Positions 1 to 12,464 are shown, counted from the stretch's first letter. The stretch: DNA of 64,000 bases from Gongronella butleri (GCA_025201375.1 JAIWZP010000010.1:310001-374000); one strand, 5' to 3'. Program-made: numbers and translations. Notes: generated by a model not told the origin, from the letters alone.

Positions 1-170
1 TCTGCCCAGAGCAACGCCAGGTACCTTGTTGCATTTTGAGCAAGTCGCGTCTTTTGAATGAAAAATGCAGTTTTGGTGCTGTAGGCTCCATTTTTGTTTC
101 ATCTCCATTTTTGTTTCATCCATTTGTTGCATGACCATTTGGAGGATATCATCTTAATTTTTTTTATTGT

Positions 171-1499
171 TTAAATTAGTTGCTGTTTGAGGACGAGGGC
201 GGATTTCATCTTTTTGAGCAATGGTCTACACTCGTGCAAGAGCAATTGTGTAGATTTGCTTGCGGATTTGACAAGGGGCGTGGACAAGCGACGGAGGTCA
301 ATGACGGGCTGGCCATTGGCATCGTTTGGGACGAAGCGCTGGACCTTTTTCTCGATGATCATGGATGTGCGTGTCGATTGATAGCATTCATGGCACAAGA
401 GTCGGGTCGTGTACACCTTGTCAATGCACGGCCAGCCGTGGCAAGTGTCCATGCACATGCTGCAGTCAAATTGCACATCGTCGCGTCCATGGATTACCTC
501 TGGCCATGTTTCTAGCCCGTGCTGCTCGGCCTGCTCATACGCGACGGCCATCAGGCGCAACGATGTCCATTGGGCGTCATGTAGGTCATTGGAGGAACGG
601 GACGAGGAAGAGGAAAGAATGGATGGGGACGAAAAAGTCCGGAATGAGGCTGCGGAGGCCATTGGACGCGATGGTGACGCGTATGATGCCACGGAAGGCG
701 ACGCCATGGGCGATTTGGGGCCAACTGGCATGGACGATGAGCGCAACCGTTCATTTAGCCATTCAAGGCACGGCTGCAAGTGCCGCGTATCGAATTGACA
801 CCAATAACCCTGGGCTTGTTGCAACTGCTTAAGCAACAGTTGCTGTGCTTGCAATTGATCGACCGTACTACGCCTTTCCACCTCGAGCGCGTCCATGCGT
901 TGCTGCGCATGCCGCCAATCTTGTTGTGACTCACGAATGAGATGCCGCAATGTCTCAATGGCATCGTGCACCTCGGATAAATCCTGCTCTACTTGTGAAT
1001 TCTTGTCTCGCGCACGCATGTATTTCTTCTTGTATTGTGCACTGATCACAGGTAACCGGTACATGTCGTGGTATTGCCGTTCACGACGTGCCTTTTTGTC
1101 GCGCCGCTGCTCCGCATATGCTCGCAAGTCTTGCAATTCCTGTTCAAGCACGGTCAATCGCTCTTCAGCCTGCCGCTGGTCACGCCGACGCACCTTGTCT
1201 TGGTACGCTTGGTCGTCCATCTCATCCTCAAGCCGAGACACCAATTGCGCAAGGCTGTGCCGCACACGACCATAGTAGACTTGCAGCGCATCCACCGTCA
1301 AGAAAAACACACGCAGCTGCTTTTGCCGCTGCTGAAGCACACGCTGCAACACGCGCCATTGCGCCTTCTCGTGTCGCCGGTCCGCACCAATCTGTTGCAA
1401 AAGACCTTCAATCGTCGCCACCGTGAACCGCAATGGCATCGACGATGACAATGGCGCCGCAGCAACAGGATGATAGCTTGGCACAGGCGATACAGGCAT
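171..1499 (-). CDS. coiled-coil protein with Cys-rich C-terminal module (unknown)
   Basis: Intronless 442-aa reading frame whose composition looks like real coding sequence. Residues of about 25-240 are rich in Q, R, E and L in heptad-like order with almost no proline or glycine, which predicts a long coiled coil. A Ser/Pro-rich linker follows (about 255-300). A Cys/His-rich segment then contains FDCSMCMDTCHGWPC and, after a short spacer, LLCHECYQ, which could bind one or two zinc ions. I do not recognise the family. A scaffold or cytoskeletal adaptor would fit the shape, but no function can be assigned. The start is the only upstream ATG in frame (MPVSPVPSY). The host-like GC content argues against a mobile-element origin. 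Confidence 0.65.
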   Translation of the reverse strand: MPVSPVPSYHPVAAAPLSSSMPLRFTVATIEGLLQQIGADRRHEKAQWRVLQRVLQQRQKQLRVFFLTVDALQVYYGRVRHSLAQLVSRLEDEMDDQAYQDKVRRRDQRQAEERLTVLEQELQDLRAYAEQRRDKKARRERQYHDMYRLPVISAQYKKKYMRARDKNSQVEQDLSEVHDAIETLRHLIRESQQDWRHAQQRMDALEVERRSTVDQLQAQQLLLKQLQQAQGYWCQFDTRHLQPCLEWLNERLRSSSMPVGPKSPMASPSVASYASPSRPMASAASFRTFSSPSILSSSSSRSSNDLHDAQWTSLRLMAVAYEQAEQHGLETWPEVIHGRDDVQFDCSMCMDTCHGWPCIDKVYTTRLLCHECYQSTRTSMIIEKKVQRFVPNDANGQPVIDLRRLSTPLVKSASKSTQLLLHECRPLLKKMKSALVLKQQLI

Positions 1500-2696
1500 T
1501 TCGTTTTCAAAACAGGCGGGACGAGGAAATCAAAGAAGAAAAAATCAAAAAAAGAAGCTCGTCGACAAAGTCAAAAGCAAGAAATAACCTAGGTGCCCCC
1601 TTATTATTATTGCCATTTCATCTTGACCGGGAAGTTTACCCTCTTTTTCCCTGTCGCGTCTTTCAAAAAAACAATTACCAGATTTAGTCATCCCACCTCC
1701 AAGCGCGCGGGCAGCAGCGGGCTTTCCCCATGTGGCCCGGGGCTTTTTTTTCTTTTGCTTTTTCGCTTTTTTTTTTTTTTGATTCCCTGCGCCCGGTTAC
1801 CTACATCCCCCCCCCATTTATTGTTTTGATGCATCACACAAATGGTCTTGCTCGGCTGTGTGCCGAGAAAGCAGCAGGGCAACAAAACAAATACCTCTTT
1901 GGTTCCTTTTTTTTTGTTTTTCGCTTGTTTCATTTTTTTTTAATACGCGTCGCGACCACGCTTCTTTTTTTTTCTCGATACTGCGGCCATGGATCGGCGT
2001 CTCCACATTAAGAAAAGTCTATCCTCGAGAATTTTTCCGTAGCCCGGTCGAGGTGATCCATCGCCAGAAAAAAAAAAAAATAGGGAGGTCCGAGATTTCT
2101 GCCGTCGGCCCAATTTGAATTTGGAAATGGATGCTGTTCTTTGGCGAACAGGAAGATTCATGGCTCACAAGACGCCCGTTTGCTCACGAAAATGGACATC
2201 ACACGGCTAAAATCATGAAAATCATGGTCACGCGTCACATTTAGGTGGTAATGAGGGGAACACTAGAGTAAAAATGAGCGGCAGAGCGCTCACATAGTGG
2301 TCTATCACATCCGAGCCGGGCGCGCTGCAAACCTAACGCGCGGAAAGCGCAGATCATCCGGGTAATTATTTTATTTTTGCGATTTGACTCGGATTTCAAG
2401 CTTGCCTCCCAAGCTGACGGCATCTTCATTTGATCGAGCTACTGTAGTATGCGAAGACGCGTATAACAGCACGGTCCATGCGCGTGGTCAGAGATCAAGA
2501 CGCCGTAAAAAGGCAACAATCGCCCATTTCTCGTCAGCAACCCTGCATTGTATACTAAACGCCCCTTCTTCTGGAGATTGACGGACGTTACATGGATCAC
2601 GCGATGTTGCTGTATACAATACACGACTTTACTTTTTATTCACGAGGAGGGGAGAGGGAGAATGGTACAAAATATATGAAAAAAGAGAAAAAAAAT
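1500..2696. other. intergenic, no gene seen
   Basis: This stretch separates the coiled-coil gene from the 3' end of the ETF-beta gene. It contains several T and A homopolymers (for example near 1746-1780 and 2069-2081) and one TACTGTA heptamer at 2440-2446. No reading frame has convincing coding character. Confidence 0.6.
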
Positions 2697-3732
2697 CTAC
2701 AACACCTTGGCTTCGTTCTTCAACTTGTCAATGAGGTCATCGACCGACTCGACCTTGCGACCACCCTCACGCTTGGCGGGCTCCTCAACCTTGATAGTCT
2801 GGATGCGGGGCGAAATGTCGATGCCGAGCTCTTCAGGGGTAATCTTGATCAAGGGCTTCTTCTTGGCCTTCATGATGTTGGGCAGCGACGCGTAGCGGGG
2901 CTCGTTCAGACTAAAAAAAAAAAAGGGGGGAGGGAACGGTCAAATGGGGTCCATGCAACGCGCCGCATCTTTTCCGCATTTACCGAAGATCCGTGGTGAT
3001 GACGGCGGGCAGCTTGGTTTCCAAGGTTTCCAAACCACCGTCGATCTCACGCGTGACCTTGAGAGACTCGTTTTCAATGGTGACCTTGGACGCAAAGGTG
3101 GTCTGTGTGGGCGATGAAAAAAAAAAGTATGAATTGACAGGTCCCGTGGGAATGGCGGGATTTCAAAGATGTTGTTACCTGAGGCCACTTGAGGAGGCCA
3201 GCGAGCATTTGGCCGGTCTGGTTGGCATCATCATCGATGGCCTGCTTGCCGAGGATGAAGAGATCGGGCTTCTTTTCCTCCTTTTCGGCGAGCGCCTTCA
3301 GAAGCTTGGCAACGGCAAGAGGTTGCAGGGTGGCGTCGTCCTTGACCTCGACGTGGACAGCACGGTCGGCGCCCATGGCCAATGCCGTGCGGAGCGTCTC
3401 TTGCGCTTTGGCGGTGCCGCACGAAATCGCAACCACCTCGGTACCCTTGGCCTTTTCCTTGATGCGCACCGCCTCCTCGACGGCAATCTCATCAAAAGGA
3501 TTCATGCTGTGCTTGACGTTGCGGTCGACATCCGTCTTGGCCGGATTCACACGTACCTTGACAGCTGCATCAGCGAAAATACATAAAAAAGACAAAAAAA
3601 AACGAAAAACGTGGTCAAAACAGTGTTGCCAACACGCGTGCGGACGCGCTTTGGCGCGCCTTTTGCGCGTCATTCTTTACCAAAGTCGACGACGCGCTTG
3701 ACAGGGACAAAGATACGCAGAGGGTTGGACAT
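2697..3732 (-). CDS. electron transfer flavoprotein beta subunit
   Basis: Four exons: 3681-3732, 3179-3564, 2984-3102 and 2697-2910. All introns are GT-AG and the frame is kept, giving 256 aa, the usual length for ETF beta. The protein starts [17 protein letters not shown], the standard N-terminus of the family. It continues with the conserved [19 protein letters not shown] and GADRAVHV blocks and with [18 protein letters not shown], which belongs to the nucleotide-binding site. The C-terminal exon carries the [17 protein letters not shown] region. ETF alpha/beta passes electrons from mitochondrial acyl-CoA and related dehydrogenases to ETF-ubiquinone oxidoreductase. The beta subunit normally has an internal rather than a cleaved targeting signal, and none is seen here. 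Confidence 0.95.
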
Positions 3733-4019
3733 TTTTTTTTTTGAAAAAAGAGAGTGGTGCAAAAAAAACAAAAGAAAAAAAGGGATTGGCCGACATTGAC
3801 GAGGGGCTCCCCTCCACTTTTTTTTGAGCGGTGTTCAAAAGTTTAGCCTTTTTGGCCTTGTCATCCTGGTGGATCTGGCCACTCACAATTGCCGGGCCTC
3901 AATCACATGATTATGCCCACAATTTACGCCTCAATTCTTTGCCGTGATTTTTTTTTTTAAAAAAAAAAAGGGGGGGTGGACGAAGCTTGTTTCCCCACAA
4001 TCGACGTAGTGCTTTAGAA

Positions 4020-4859
4020 ATGGCTTCGTCCAGCAGCAAAAGAGCACGAAAAGAGATCGATTATATCGAGAGCGAGCCTCTTCTGGCTGCAAATGTACAC
4101 AAGACCAGCGACTGGACAACAAAGATCACCCACGACATGCATATCCGCGTCCACGACCAGGAGATTTTCGCCCTCCTTGCAGAGTATCCCGACAGAGAGG
4201 TGCATTTGGAATGCATAGCAGACGATGCGTGGAGAAGCTACATCGATATCGACAACCTGCCTGTTGGTGCCGAGTATAAGTCGCTCGTTGACGAGGTGAA
4301 GACCGTGTATGATGCCAACAACAACCTGTCTGAATACTATGTCGACACGTTCGTATCCACACTGTTCCATGTGATGAAAATGAATGACTATCCTCTCTCT
4401 ATCAACGCGCAGCATGTTCTGAAGGTCGATATTGGCGAGCAAGAAGAGCCGATCGTGTCGGTGCCTGAATTCATCATCCGATCGAGAAAAAGCAAGATGC
4501 TGGTTGTGGTCGAGGACGAGAACGCGAGCAACGCGAAGTACGTCAACCAGTGGAAAGAGAACCAGGTGATGGGCGACATATTCGTGGCTGCACACAACAT
4601 GAAGGTAACAGCACCTTCCGAAATGTATGCCATAAGAATCATCGGTACGCTATTCACGTTCTACAAGGTGTTCATCTCGCCTGAATACATCATGGAGTCG
4701 CTGCTAGGTTATCCGCAAGAACAATACACGGATGTGCACCGCTATCCACCGCCTGGACAGACAGCATTCTCGCTCAATGCGCTGGACTTTTGCAAACTCG
4801 AGCACCGGAAAGTCATCGCCCACTATCTGCACATGATCAGCACCGAGTTGAGTGCGTAA
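4020..4859 (+). CDS. PD-(D/E)XK nuclease-like orphan protein
   Basis: Intronless, 279 aa from the ATG at 4020 (context agaaATGg); no ATG lies further upstream in frame. The N-terminus is a short basic Ser/Lys stretch (SSSKRARKE) that could be a nuclear signal. Near residues 150-175 is a core PEFIIRSRKSKMLVVVEDE, followed by a helix with NQ. Further on, IIGTLFTFYKVFI resembles the late strand-helix of restriction-endonuclease-like proteins found in large families in early-diverging fungi. The canonical (D/E)xK lysine is not obvious, since VEDE stands where VEDK is usual, so catalysis is doubtful. The absence of introns beside intron-rich neighbours is compatible with a transposed or fast-evolving gene. 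The family assignment is an inference from pattern only. Confidence 0.55.
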   Translation: MASSSSKRARKEIDYIESEPLLAANVHKTSDWTTKITHDMHIRVHDQEIFALLAEYPDREVHLECIADDAWRSYIDIDNLPVGAEYKSLVDEVKTVYDANNNLSEYYVDTFVSTLFHVMKMNDYPLSINAQHVLKVDIGEQEEPIVSVPEFIIRSRKSKMLVVVEDENASNAKYVNQWKENQVMGDIFVAAHNMKVTAPSEMYAIRIIGTLFTFYKVFISPEYIMESLLGYPQEQYTDVHRYPPPGQTAFSLNALDFCKLEHRKVIAHYLHMISTELSA

Positions 4860-5221
4860 GTATACCTGCAAATCTCGGATTAAAAGTTGAAACTCAGAAC
4901 TTGGTTATGTGAGGCAGCACTGTGTTGGAGGCAGAGAATGTGTATATAATACGATACACGAATTTACAGAAATAACATTTTTGAGAGATGTGAAGCTATG
5001 GGAGAGTAAGAGGGTGACCGTCGGTGTTCAACGCAATCATTTATTTTTAACGAAAAATTGGAGAAGCGAGGACAAGGTCAATGAAAGGTGAGGAAAAAAA
5101 AAAGGAATGCAATCAGAGGAGGGGGGGATATTTTCAATGTAGGAAATGAATTAATGCAATAAAAAGAGGAAAAAAAAAAAGGAGAGAGAGGGAATATAAA
5201 CACTATTTTTTTTTTTTTTGT
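4860..5221. other. intergenic, convergent 3' ends
   Basis: This is the space between two converging genes. It is A-rich, with runs at 5094-5103 and 5170-5180 and a T run at 5207-5219 next to the ATPase stop. No gene is seen. Confidence 0.6.
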
Positions 5222-5857
5222 CTAGGCGACGTCGTCCACGTCATCGAGATCATACGACTGGACAGGCTGATAGCGTGCGGTCTTATCAAGTCGGCGAGGG
5301 AGCCATTGATGCAAAAAGGCGGGCCATTTGGAAGCCGTAGATGTGAGTTCATTTGTGTCGGCGCCGTCGATGACGGGTTTGCGCCAGAACCATTTGAGCA
5401 TGAGGCTGGAGACGACGACACTCGTTGAGCTTGCGGCCATGGCGAGGCCAGCCATCATGGGGTGCAAGTGGAAGCCCCAGGGCATGAACAGGCCCATGGC
5501 GAGCGGAATGCCCACTAGATTGTAGATGCACGCCCATATCAGGTTGATTTTGATGCGGCGGAAGATGGTGCGTGATAGATCCAGGGCCGTGACAACATCT
5601 TCCAGGTGATTGCGCATCAAAACAACATCGGCCGCCTCCATGGCTACGTCCGTCCCGCTGCAGAGCGCAATACCGAAATCAGATTGCACAAGCGCAGGCG
5701 AGTCGTTGATCCCGTCGCCAACCATCGCCACTACAGACGTCTCGAGCGATACGTCGCCGCCACGTCGTCCAAAACACCTCCACAGCGAACGGCCGCCACG
5801 GCCCGACCGTGTCAATGGCGGCTCGCGCTGCATGCGCTGCACCTACGAATGAAATTG

Positions 5858-5893
<36 letters not shown>

Positions 5894-8861
5894 AAAGCAT
5901 AAGTGAGCAATATTGAAAAAAAGGAGAAAACGCTTCCTTCCAATCTCCTTCCAATGCCCAATTCTCTCTCCAATTCCTTTCCACAAGCCCAATTCCCCCC
6001 TCCAATGTTCCAATTTCTTTCTTTACCAGCTGAGTCTTGCCATTGGGCGAGATGCCGGCATGGACTTCTTGGATGCCAATGAGATTGGCGATAGTGTGTG
6101 CTGCGAGGGCATTGTCGCCAGTGACCATGGCGGTGGCGATGCCCATGCTGTGCAAGGTGGCGATGACATGCTTTGCCTCGGGCTTGACCTGGTCCGAGAT
6201 GGCAATGTAGCCGACGGCGGTGCCATTGATGGCCACGAGGATGCAAGTGTGGCCGCGGCGCTCCTGGTCTTGCACCAGGTCCAGTTGCTGCTCCGACAGC
6301 GCCATCTGCCATTGTGATTGGAACCATTTGGCATTGCCCACGACAACGAGGTATTGGTGCATCTGGTCAATGAGCGTATTCTCCAGCGCGTGTGCATAGG
6401 ATGTCTTGCCGTATAGCCCGCTAAGTGCTTGCATGCGCACGTCCACATGGCTTTCAATGCCCGCGCCCGTCTCGCTCTTAAAGTTGGAAATCGTCGCAAG
6501 CGCGTCGAGACCTTCCACGTTGAGCAATTGCTTGACTTTGTTGACAATGGCGCGTCCAAGCAAATGTTCACTTCGCGTCTCGACCATGGCGGCCAAAAAG
6601 AGCATGCGATCGCGCGTCGACGCACGTCCATCAAATGACGCGTATGTCACCACGTCCACTTTGCCCGTGGTCAGCGTGCCCGTCTTGTCAAACACCACTT
6701 TGTTCACTTTTTGTCCCTTTTCAAGCACAGGTCCACCTTTGAACAGCACGCCATTCTCTGCAGCAAGGCCCGTGCCCACCATGACGGCCGTCGGCGTCGC
6801 GAGACCAAGCGCGCAAGGGCACGCGACAATAATCACGGAAATGCACATCTTGAGACAAACAAAGAACCAATCCCCATGGCCCTCCATTTCAATTTCCGAT
6901 CGCATTGTTGGAGGCATGTGGTCTACGCCGAGCACCGCCACCAGGAACGTCCACACCACCAGGGTCGAGAGGCCGAGGGCAATCACGCTTGGCACAAAGT
7001 AACCAGCAACCACATCGGTAAAAGCTTGAATGGGCGCCTTGCTGACTTGCGCATCTTCGACAAGACGCACGATTTGGCTGAGAGCCGTGTCTGCGCCCAC
7101 GCGTGTCGCTTGCATCGTGAATGTGCCAAGGCCATTGACTGTGCCACCAATCACCGTGCTGCCTTCTTGCTTGCCAACAGGATCCACCTCGCCTGTCACC
7201 ATGCTTTCGTCCACCGACGAGCTGCCTTGCACAATCACACCGTCCGTGGGGATCTTGTCGCCAGGCACAATCTTGAGGAAATCGCCTTGCTGGATCAATT
7301 CAGAAGCAATGCGTCGATCCCCCGTGAAAACAAGGCTTTTGGATGCATCTTCATTTTCCACCTGGACGACAAGGCATGCCGTTGACGGTGTGAGTGACAT
7401 GAGCTTGGACAATGCCGTCGACGCTTGGCCCTTTGCCTTGTTCTCCAGGTACCGGCCCATCAGAATAAACGATAAAAGCATGGTCGTCGTGTCGAAAAAT
7501 ACGGATGGCCGCTCAGATGCGCTGGTGACCACGGCATGCAGCATGGACAAGATGGAGAAGAAAAACGCGGCCAATGTCGACAGAGACACGAGCACGTCCA
7601 TGGTCGGCGCCTTGTGCAAAATGGACCGATACGCAGATACGAGGAATCGGCGGCCCACGAAGAATTGAGCAGGGATCGCAAGCAGCAATTGGGCAATGTC
7701 CATGATGTAAAGACCAGGTACCACGGTCCATTGATAGACAGGATGCAAGAATGCGAATTTCGGCAAGATCATGGCAATCAGAAACACGGGGATGGAAAAA
7801 AAGAGACTGGCAACAAGGGCACGACGCCATTGCTGAATTTCGCGCACCTTGGACAAGCTTTCAAGCTGCGAATCCTTGTTCTTGTCCGCCACGAGCGCGT
7901 CAAAGCCGAGACTCTCGATAGTGTCGACAATGGTGCGCACGCCAATCACCTGGCTGTTGTAATGCACCTTGGCAAGCTCCGTCATCAGATTCACAGACAC
8001 CGAAACGACACCCTCGAGCTTGCCAACACCTTGCTCGATGCTGTGCACGCATGATGCGCACGTCATCCCGTAGACTTGCAACTGGATATGGTCGTCTAAT
8101 TTTCGTTCTAATGCCGTCGCTTCAAATCCGCAATCTTCGATCGCCTGAACAAGCGCCGACGCATCAATGATCGTCTCATCGTGCTCCACGGTCGCTCGCT
8201 CCGCCAGCAACGACACCTTGATCGAATGGACACCCGCAAGCCCTTGCACCGCACGCTCAATGCTGTTGACGCACGATGCACATGTCATGCCGCGCACTTC
8301 TAATTGCGTCACACACCCATCCACCGCCATGGCCGCTTTTTTGCTGCCGACGGCTTCGTCCAAAAGCGGCGCCTTGTCGTCCAATGCGTCGATTTCGTCG
8401 ATTTTTTCGATTTTGGCCGTTTCGTCCTTGTCGCCATCGACAACATCAAAGCCACAGTCTTCAATGGCTGTGACCAGCTGCTGCACGGCGTCGCTCGTGT
8501 CCTGGTCGTTGTATAAAATGGTGGCCGTCTCGGCGGCCAAGTCGACATGGGCCGCGACAACAAACAACAGCCCATCCAAAACGCCCGTGACGGATCGCAC
8601 ACAGCTCTGGCACGTCATGCCGAGCACCGTGACCGTCTTGCGCTGCAGCGGCACATCAAACCCGCAATCTTCAATCGCCTGCACCGCAGAAAACACCACC
8701 GAGCTATCGCTCGCTTGAATCTGCGCTTGCTCGTGCTCCAAAAGCACCTCCACGTGCACAACGCCGGGCAAACCCTGCACCGCCTGCGTCACCGACTTGA
8801 CACACGACTGACACGTCATGCCAAGCACCGGGATATCGTATCGTCGAGCCTTGTCGTTCAT
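5222..8861 (-). CDS. CCC2: copper-transporting P1B-type ATPase, four metal-binding domains
   Basis: Two exons, 6028-8861 (its last base may be 6027) and 5222-5842, joined in frame for about 1,151 aa. Four N-terminal HMA domains each carry GMTC(Q/A)SC at roughly residues 15, 82, 192 and 268, two more than yeast Ccc2. Downstream are a membrane region, the TGE phosphatase motif (DESMVTGE), the copper-channel CPC in [13 protein letters not shown], the phosphorylated DKTGT and the hinge [10 protein letters not shown]. The protein should move Cu(I) into the Golgi lumen to load cuproenzymes. Two oddities are visible. The nucleotide-domain SEHP motif reads SEHL. Exon 2 begins with an Arg/Gly-rich stretch ([16 protein letters not shown]) before VVAMVGDG that is longer than usual, so the acceptor could lie elsewhere. 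The intron holds repeated ATTGG units and a long T/A run. Confidence 0.95.
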
Positions 8862-10240
8862 CGAAAACCAGTCAAGCGCATAAACAAAAAAGAGAAATTA
8901 AAAAAAAGAAAACAAGGAGGAAAAATAAAAGACGTCGGGGAGGGCTTTTTTTTTTTTTTTTTTTTTTGTCCATCTCTCGGTTCTTGTGTTGCCCAAAAGG
9001 GGCAGCTGCCTAGCGGACCCCCCTTTTGCTCGCTTTGTGCGTTGCTCCAGCGCCCCAATGGTTCCACAAATCCCAAACAATCGCAAAATATTTTGCCGTG
9101 AGATCCGGATGCGGGCTTCCATTTGTAAGCAGTCGCTTCATCCCCATCGGCCCTTATCAGATCTTTTTTGCCGGGGTTCCATTTCTCATGTTTATTTAAT
9201 GTCATCAATGCCGCTGCAGCGCATCGATGTACGTGCCAATTAGCACATCACGGGAGAGAAAATGTGAAAGGGGGCAATGTCAAGCAAATGCCGCTTGTTG
9301 CTTGGGGAAGAGCGGGCTCATCAAAAATGCGAGCCACAAGGTCACCTGTACAACATGGGCTTTGGCAGGGACAATCATGCGCACGAAAATGGCACAATTG
9401 ACCAGGCGGGGTGTCCACGGCGTCGCCAAAACAACAAGCCCGGGCGCCGCACACTACAGCCCTGCTCTACTCTTCCATGACCATCCATGGTGCACGGTGA
9501 ATGCATATTCTTTTTCTCTTGAAGCGATGATCACAAACAAAGATGCCCAATGCATTGCCCCTCCCCCAGGGGCCCAAATTGACGCTAAGAAAGGGGGAAA
9601 CAAAAAAAAAAGGGGGGGGAGCAAGGGCGCACTTGGGATTCCCAGACCATGTTTTCCCCATACATCGGAACCAGCGTGGCCTGAAAGTCACCTACAAATT
9701 GATTGTTCTTGCACAAAAAAAAAAAAAAAGTGCTTGTCCAGCAGATACTTTTAATCGCCATGGTTGCAACTGTGTGTATGTGTGTGTGGGGGGGGGGAGA
9801 CCAAGTCGCGCATTGTCTGCATTGGTATGAAATCCAATGCTACCTGGCAACGCCACGCGTCAAACAATGAAAAAGGAACAAACAACCCGCTCTCCTCACC
9901 TCTCGTGGCACCGTTGCCTGCTGACCAATCCACCCCAGGTTTCGCGGCTCAACTGGCAATGGCGCAGCTAGTGTTGCGATAGGATATCTTGGTGGTGATG
10001 CCGCGCAGCGACCCATCGACTCATCGCCTTTTATGGGCGGCACTTTTACGGGTGGCACCTCGTTTCTTTTTTTTTTTTTTTGGCTGTTTTGCCTAGCCAT
10101 TCATAATCACATGTCTTTATCTCGCAATAAACGTACCCAGAGGCATACAGTCTATTCACAATGAACATGCCCAGCGACATGCAGCCCATTCGCAGGCTCA
10201 AAAAAAAAAAGAAGACGATGTAGTGACAATAGACGCGCCA
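8862..10240. other. intergenic, upstream of copper ATPase
   Basis: No credible gene. It contains a 23-bp T run near 8946-8968, a GT-rich simple repeat followed by a G run near 9771-9799, and several A runs. Reading frames here are short and broken by homopolymers. Confidence 0.55.
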
Positions 10241-11119
10241 ATCGCTATGGCACGCAAGAGCACGTCCTTGGAGCTGCATCGACATATTCACTAGCAAAGG
10301 AAGTTCGAAATATATGGATTCGACTTGAAACGGACGCGCTTAAATCAAAGTCTGACGCGGTTTTTAACACGTCCAAGTTATCCCGCAAACAACCTGTTCG
10401 CGTCAATTCTGCCTGGATCTCGTTTTTTGACGTGAACATCGATGGCCACATACGCAACAGCCCGTGCTCTTTCTTGTGAGCCGCGTTTTGAGGATCTGCG
10501 GCCAGTCTTTGTCAAGTTTGTCTTGTGGCGAAAATACGAAGTAGATTGCATTTTACAGGAGAACCAGTCGATGGAGCCCCGGGTTTTATGGCATTTTCAT
10601 CGACAAATGGACGCATTCTACCATGTGTGAATGGCACGGCGATCCGAGGAACCAAGTTTTGCCAGGTTAAAATTCGTGACTGTACCCCTTGCGTTTGCCC
10701 TTTGACTATTTCGCCGCGCCTTATTCAACAACAAAACATGAAACCCCAAGATTGACTGGATCGTTTTGCATACAGTATGAATTCGAAATCTCGACATTTT
10801 TACAAATGCAGAATTAAATGCCACAAATCATCATGGTTGGGTCGCCCAAAATCTACACATAATGTTTTACCGACGCGACTACTCTTTTTGAAAAACCGTT
10901 CAAACCAGGAGTCGACCACCGAGTCATTGTTGTGGTATCAAAGCTCGCGATGTCGCATGAGTGCGCTTGCTGTGGCGCAGCTGTCGCGCCGCATTGACGC
11001 GTCAGCAAGCTTAAAGGTCATGTGTGCATGAACGAGTGTCCGATCATGCTTCCCCCAAACGAGAATCACCTGGGAAAAGGAGTGTCTAAGCTTGGCACGC
11101 TTAGATCACACCGCGTCAA

Positions 11120-11148
11120 CTTACAATTGCGCGCCCGGCAATTGTAAG
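11120..11148. repeat. perfect 11-bp hairpin
   Basis: CTTACAATTGC and GCAATTGTAAG form a perfect inverted repeat separated by a 7-base loop (GCGCCCG). It lies inside the dispersed repeat and has no neighbouring gene, so its role is unknown. Confidence 0.75.
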
Positions 11149-11419
11149 GCGATTAAAATACGCGATCAACGCGTAAAATAAGCAGTGGCCGGTCACCACT
11201 GTGAAAAGAGCCACCAAAGAGATCAAGTGAACGCGCATAAGCGGCGGAGGCTGTGTTGAATTAAGCGTGGCATATTTGTATGCCACAGCCACACACAGGC
11301 TAGTCAGAAAGGGCCGCAAGAATGGATGTGCCTCTCTCAAAGGGGCCACAGCGTTCACTTCACTCCGCACAGCAACTCAACAATGAAAATAAAAAAAAAA
11401 AAATAAAAAAAACGAATGA

Positions 11420-11590
11420 GAACGCCTCGTGCCAAAATGGCACTCGAGAATGAATGAAGCTAGAGTGCCTTGCGCCAAAGCAATGGCACTCGCTCTAAAA
11501 GAAAAGAAAATAAAATAAAAAAACAAAAAAAAAAAAAAAAAAAAAAAAGGCTAGAGCGCCCTGTGCCAAGACGGCGGCGCTAACCACAAA
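11420..11590. repeat. three degenerate copies of a GCGCCnTGTGCC motif
   Basis: Three related units (about 11421-11450, 11460-11495 and 11550-11580) read as variants of 'gctagagCGCCtTGtGCCaaagcaatGGCaCTCgct'-type sequence, each able to fold on itself. A-rich tracts with runs of up to about 24 A separate them. This could be the tail region of a short interspersed element, but no polymerase III boxes are evident. Confidence 0.45.
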
Positions 11591-12464
11591 GAAAATGATT
11601 CACACATGCAAATAAGGAGGTGAGAGGAGAACCTTGAAACTTGTACACGCTGCAGTTGTACAATGACGCGCCCCAGGTTGGCGTGTCCATCACCACAGCC
11701 CAATTAGATTATGAAACACTTGCACACGGTGTCCCTGGCGCGCCATCCCCGGTTACAAGGCTGCGAATCAAGGATGAACGAATATAGATGGGGCAATAGG
11801 CCTTTCTGGATTTTTTCTTTTCTCTTTTCCCTTTTTTTCTTCATATTCAAATTTTTTATTTTTTGACGTGTGATTTCTCATTAAAGCCTACACCAAGCTT
11901 TTACAAAGGAACCATCTACGTCATTTTATTTCTATTTCTCAATCTACACATTCAACACCTATCACAATTGTGCAGATGAATCCAAAATTCTGACATTTCC
12001 ACAAATGCGGCACGAGTCTCTCAAAATATTTTGTGGATCGCGGTGAAATGGCACCGATCGAAAGAGACGCACTCGGGTGTCATTTCCTGCGCTGATTGTT
12101 TGCTTGCCCGATGGATGAATTTTGCCGCTTGCAAAAGTCGATCAAACATTGGATTAATTTTCAAACTTGCTTTTCTCGACAACTGGAAAATAACCAACAA
12201 TGCTTTTAATGTGTCAAATACTGCTGCTGAATCTCCACTGAATGAAACAAGTTTCACGGTGATCTGATCAAAACTGGCCGAGGAAATACACTTTTTCAAC
12301 AAAAAATTCAATGACGATTTGCTCGACAACTGCCTAGTCGACCCCCTATTTTTATTTCAGATTTAATAAAAAACAGAGGGGCAAAGCATCTAATCGGATG
12401 ACTTGCAGGGTGCTAGCTTGGGTTTTAACTTTTTGCATCGGTCATTTCACCAGCTTGCAGCCCA

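Noticed and set aside
9227..9754. 175-codon plus-strand frame upstream of the copper ATPase
   Set aside because: It runs through A and G homopolymers and shows no domain or coding bias.
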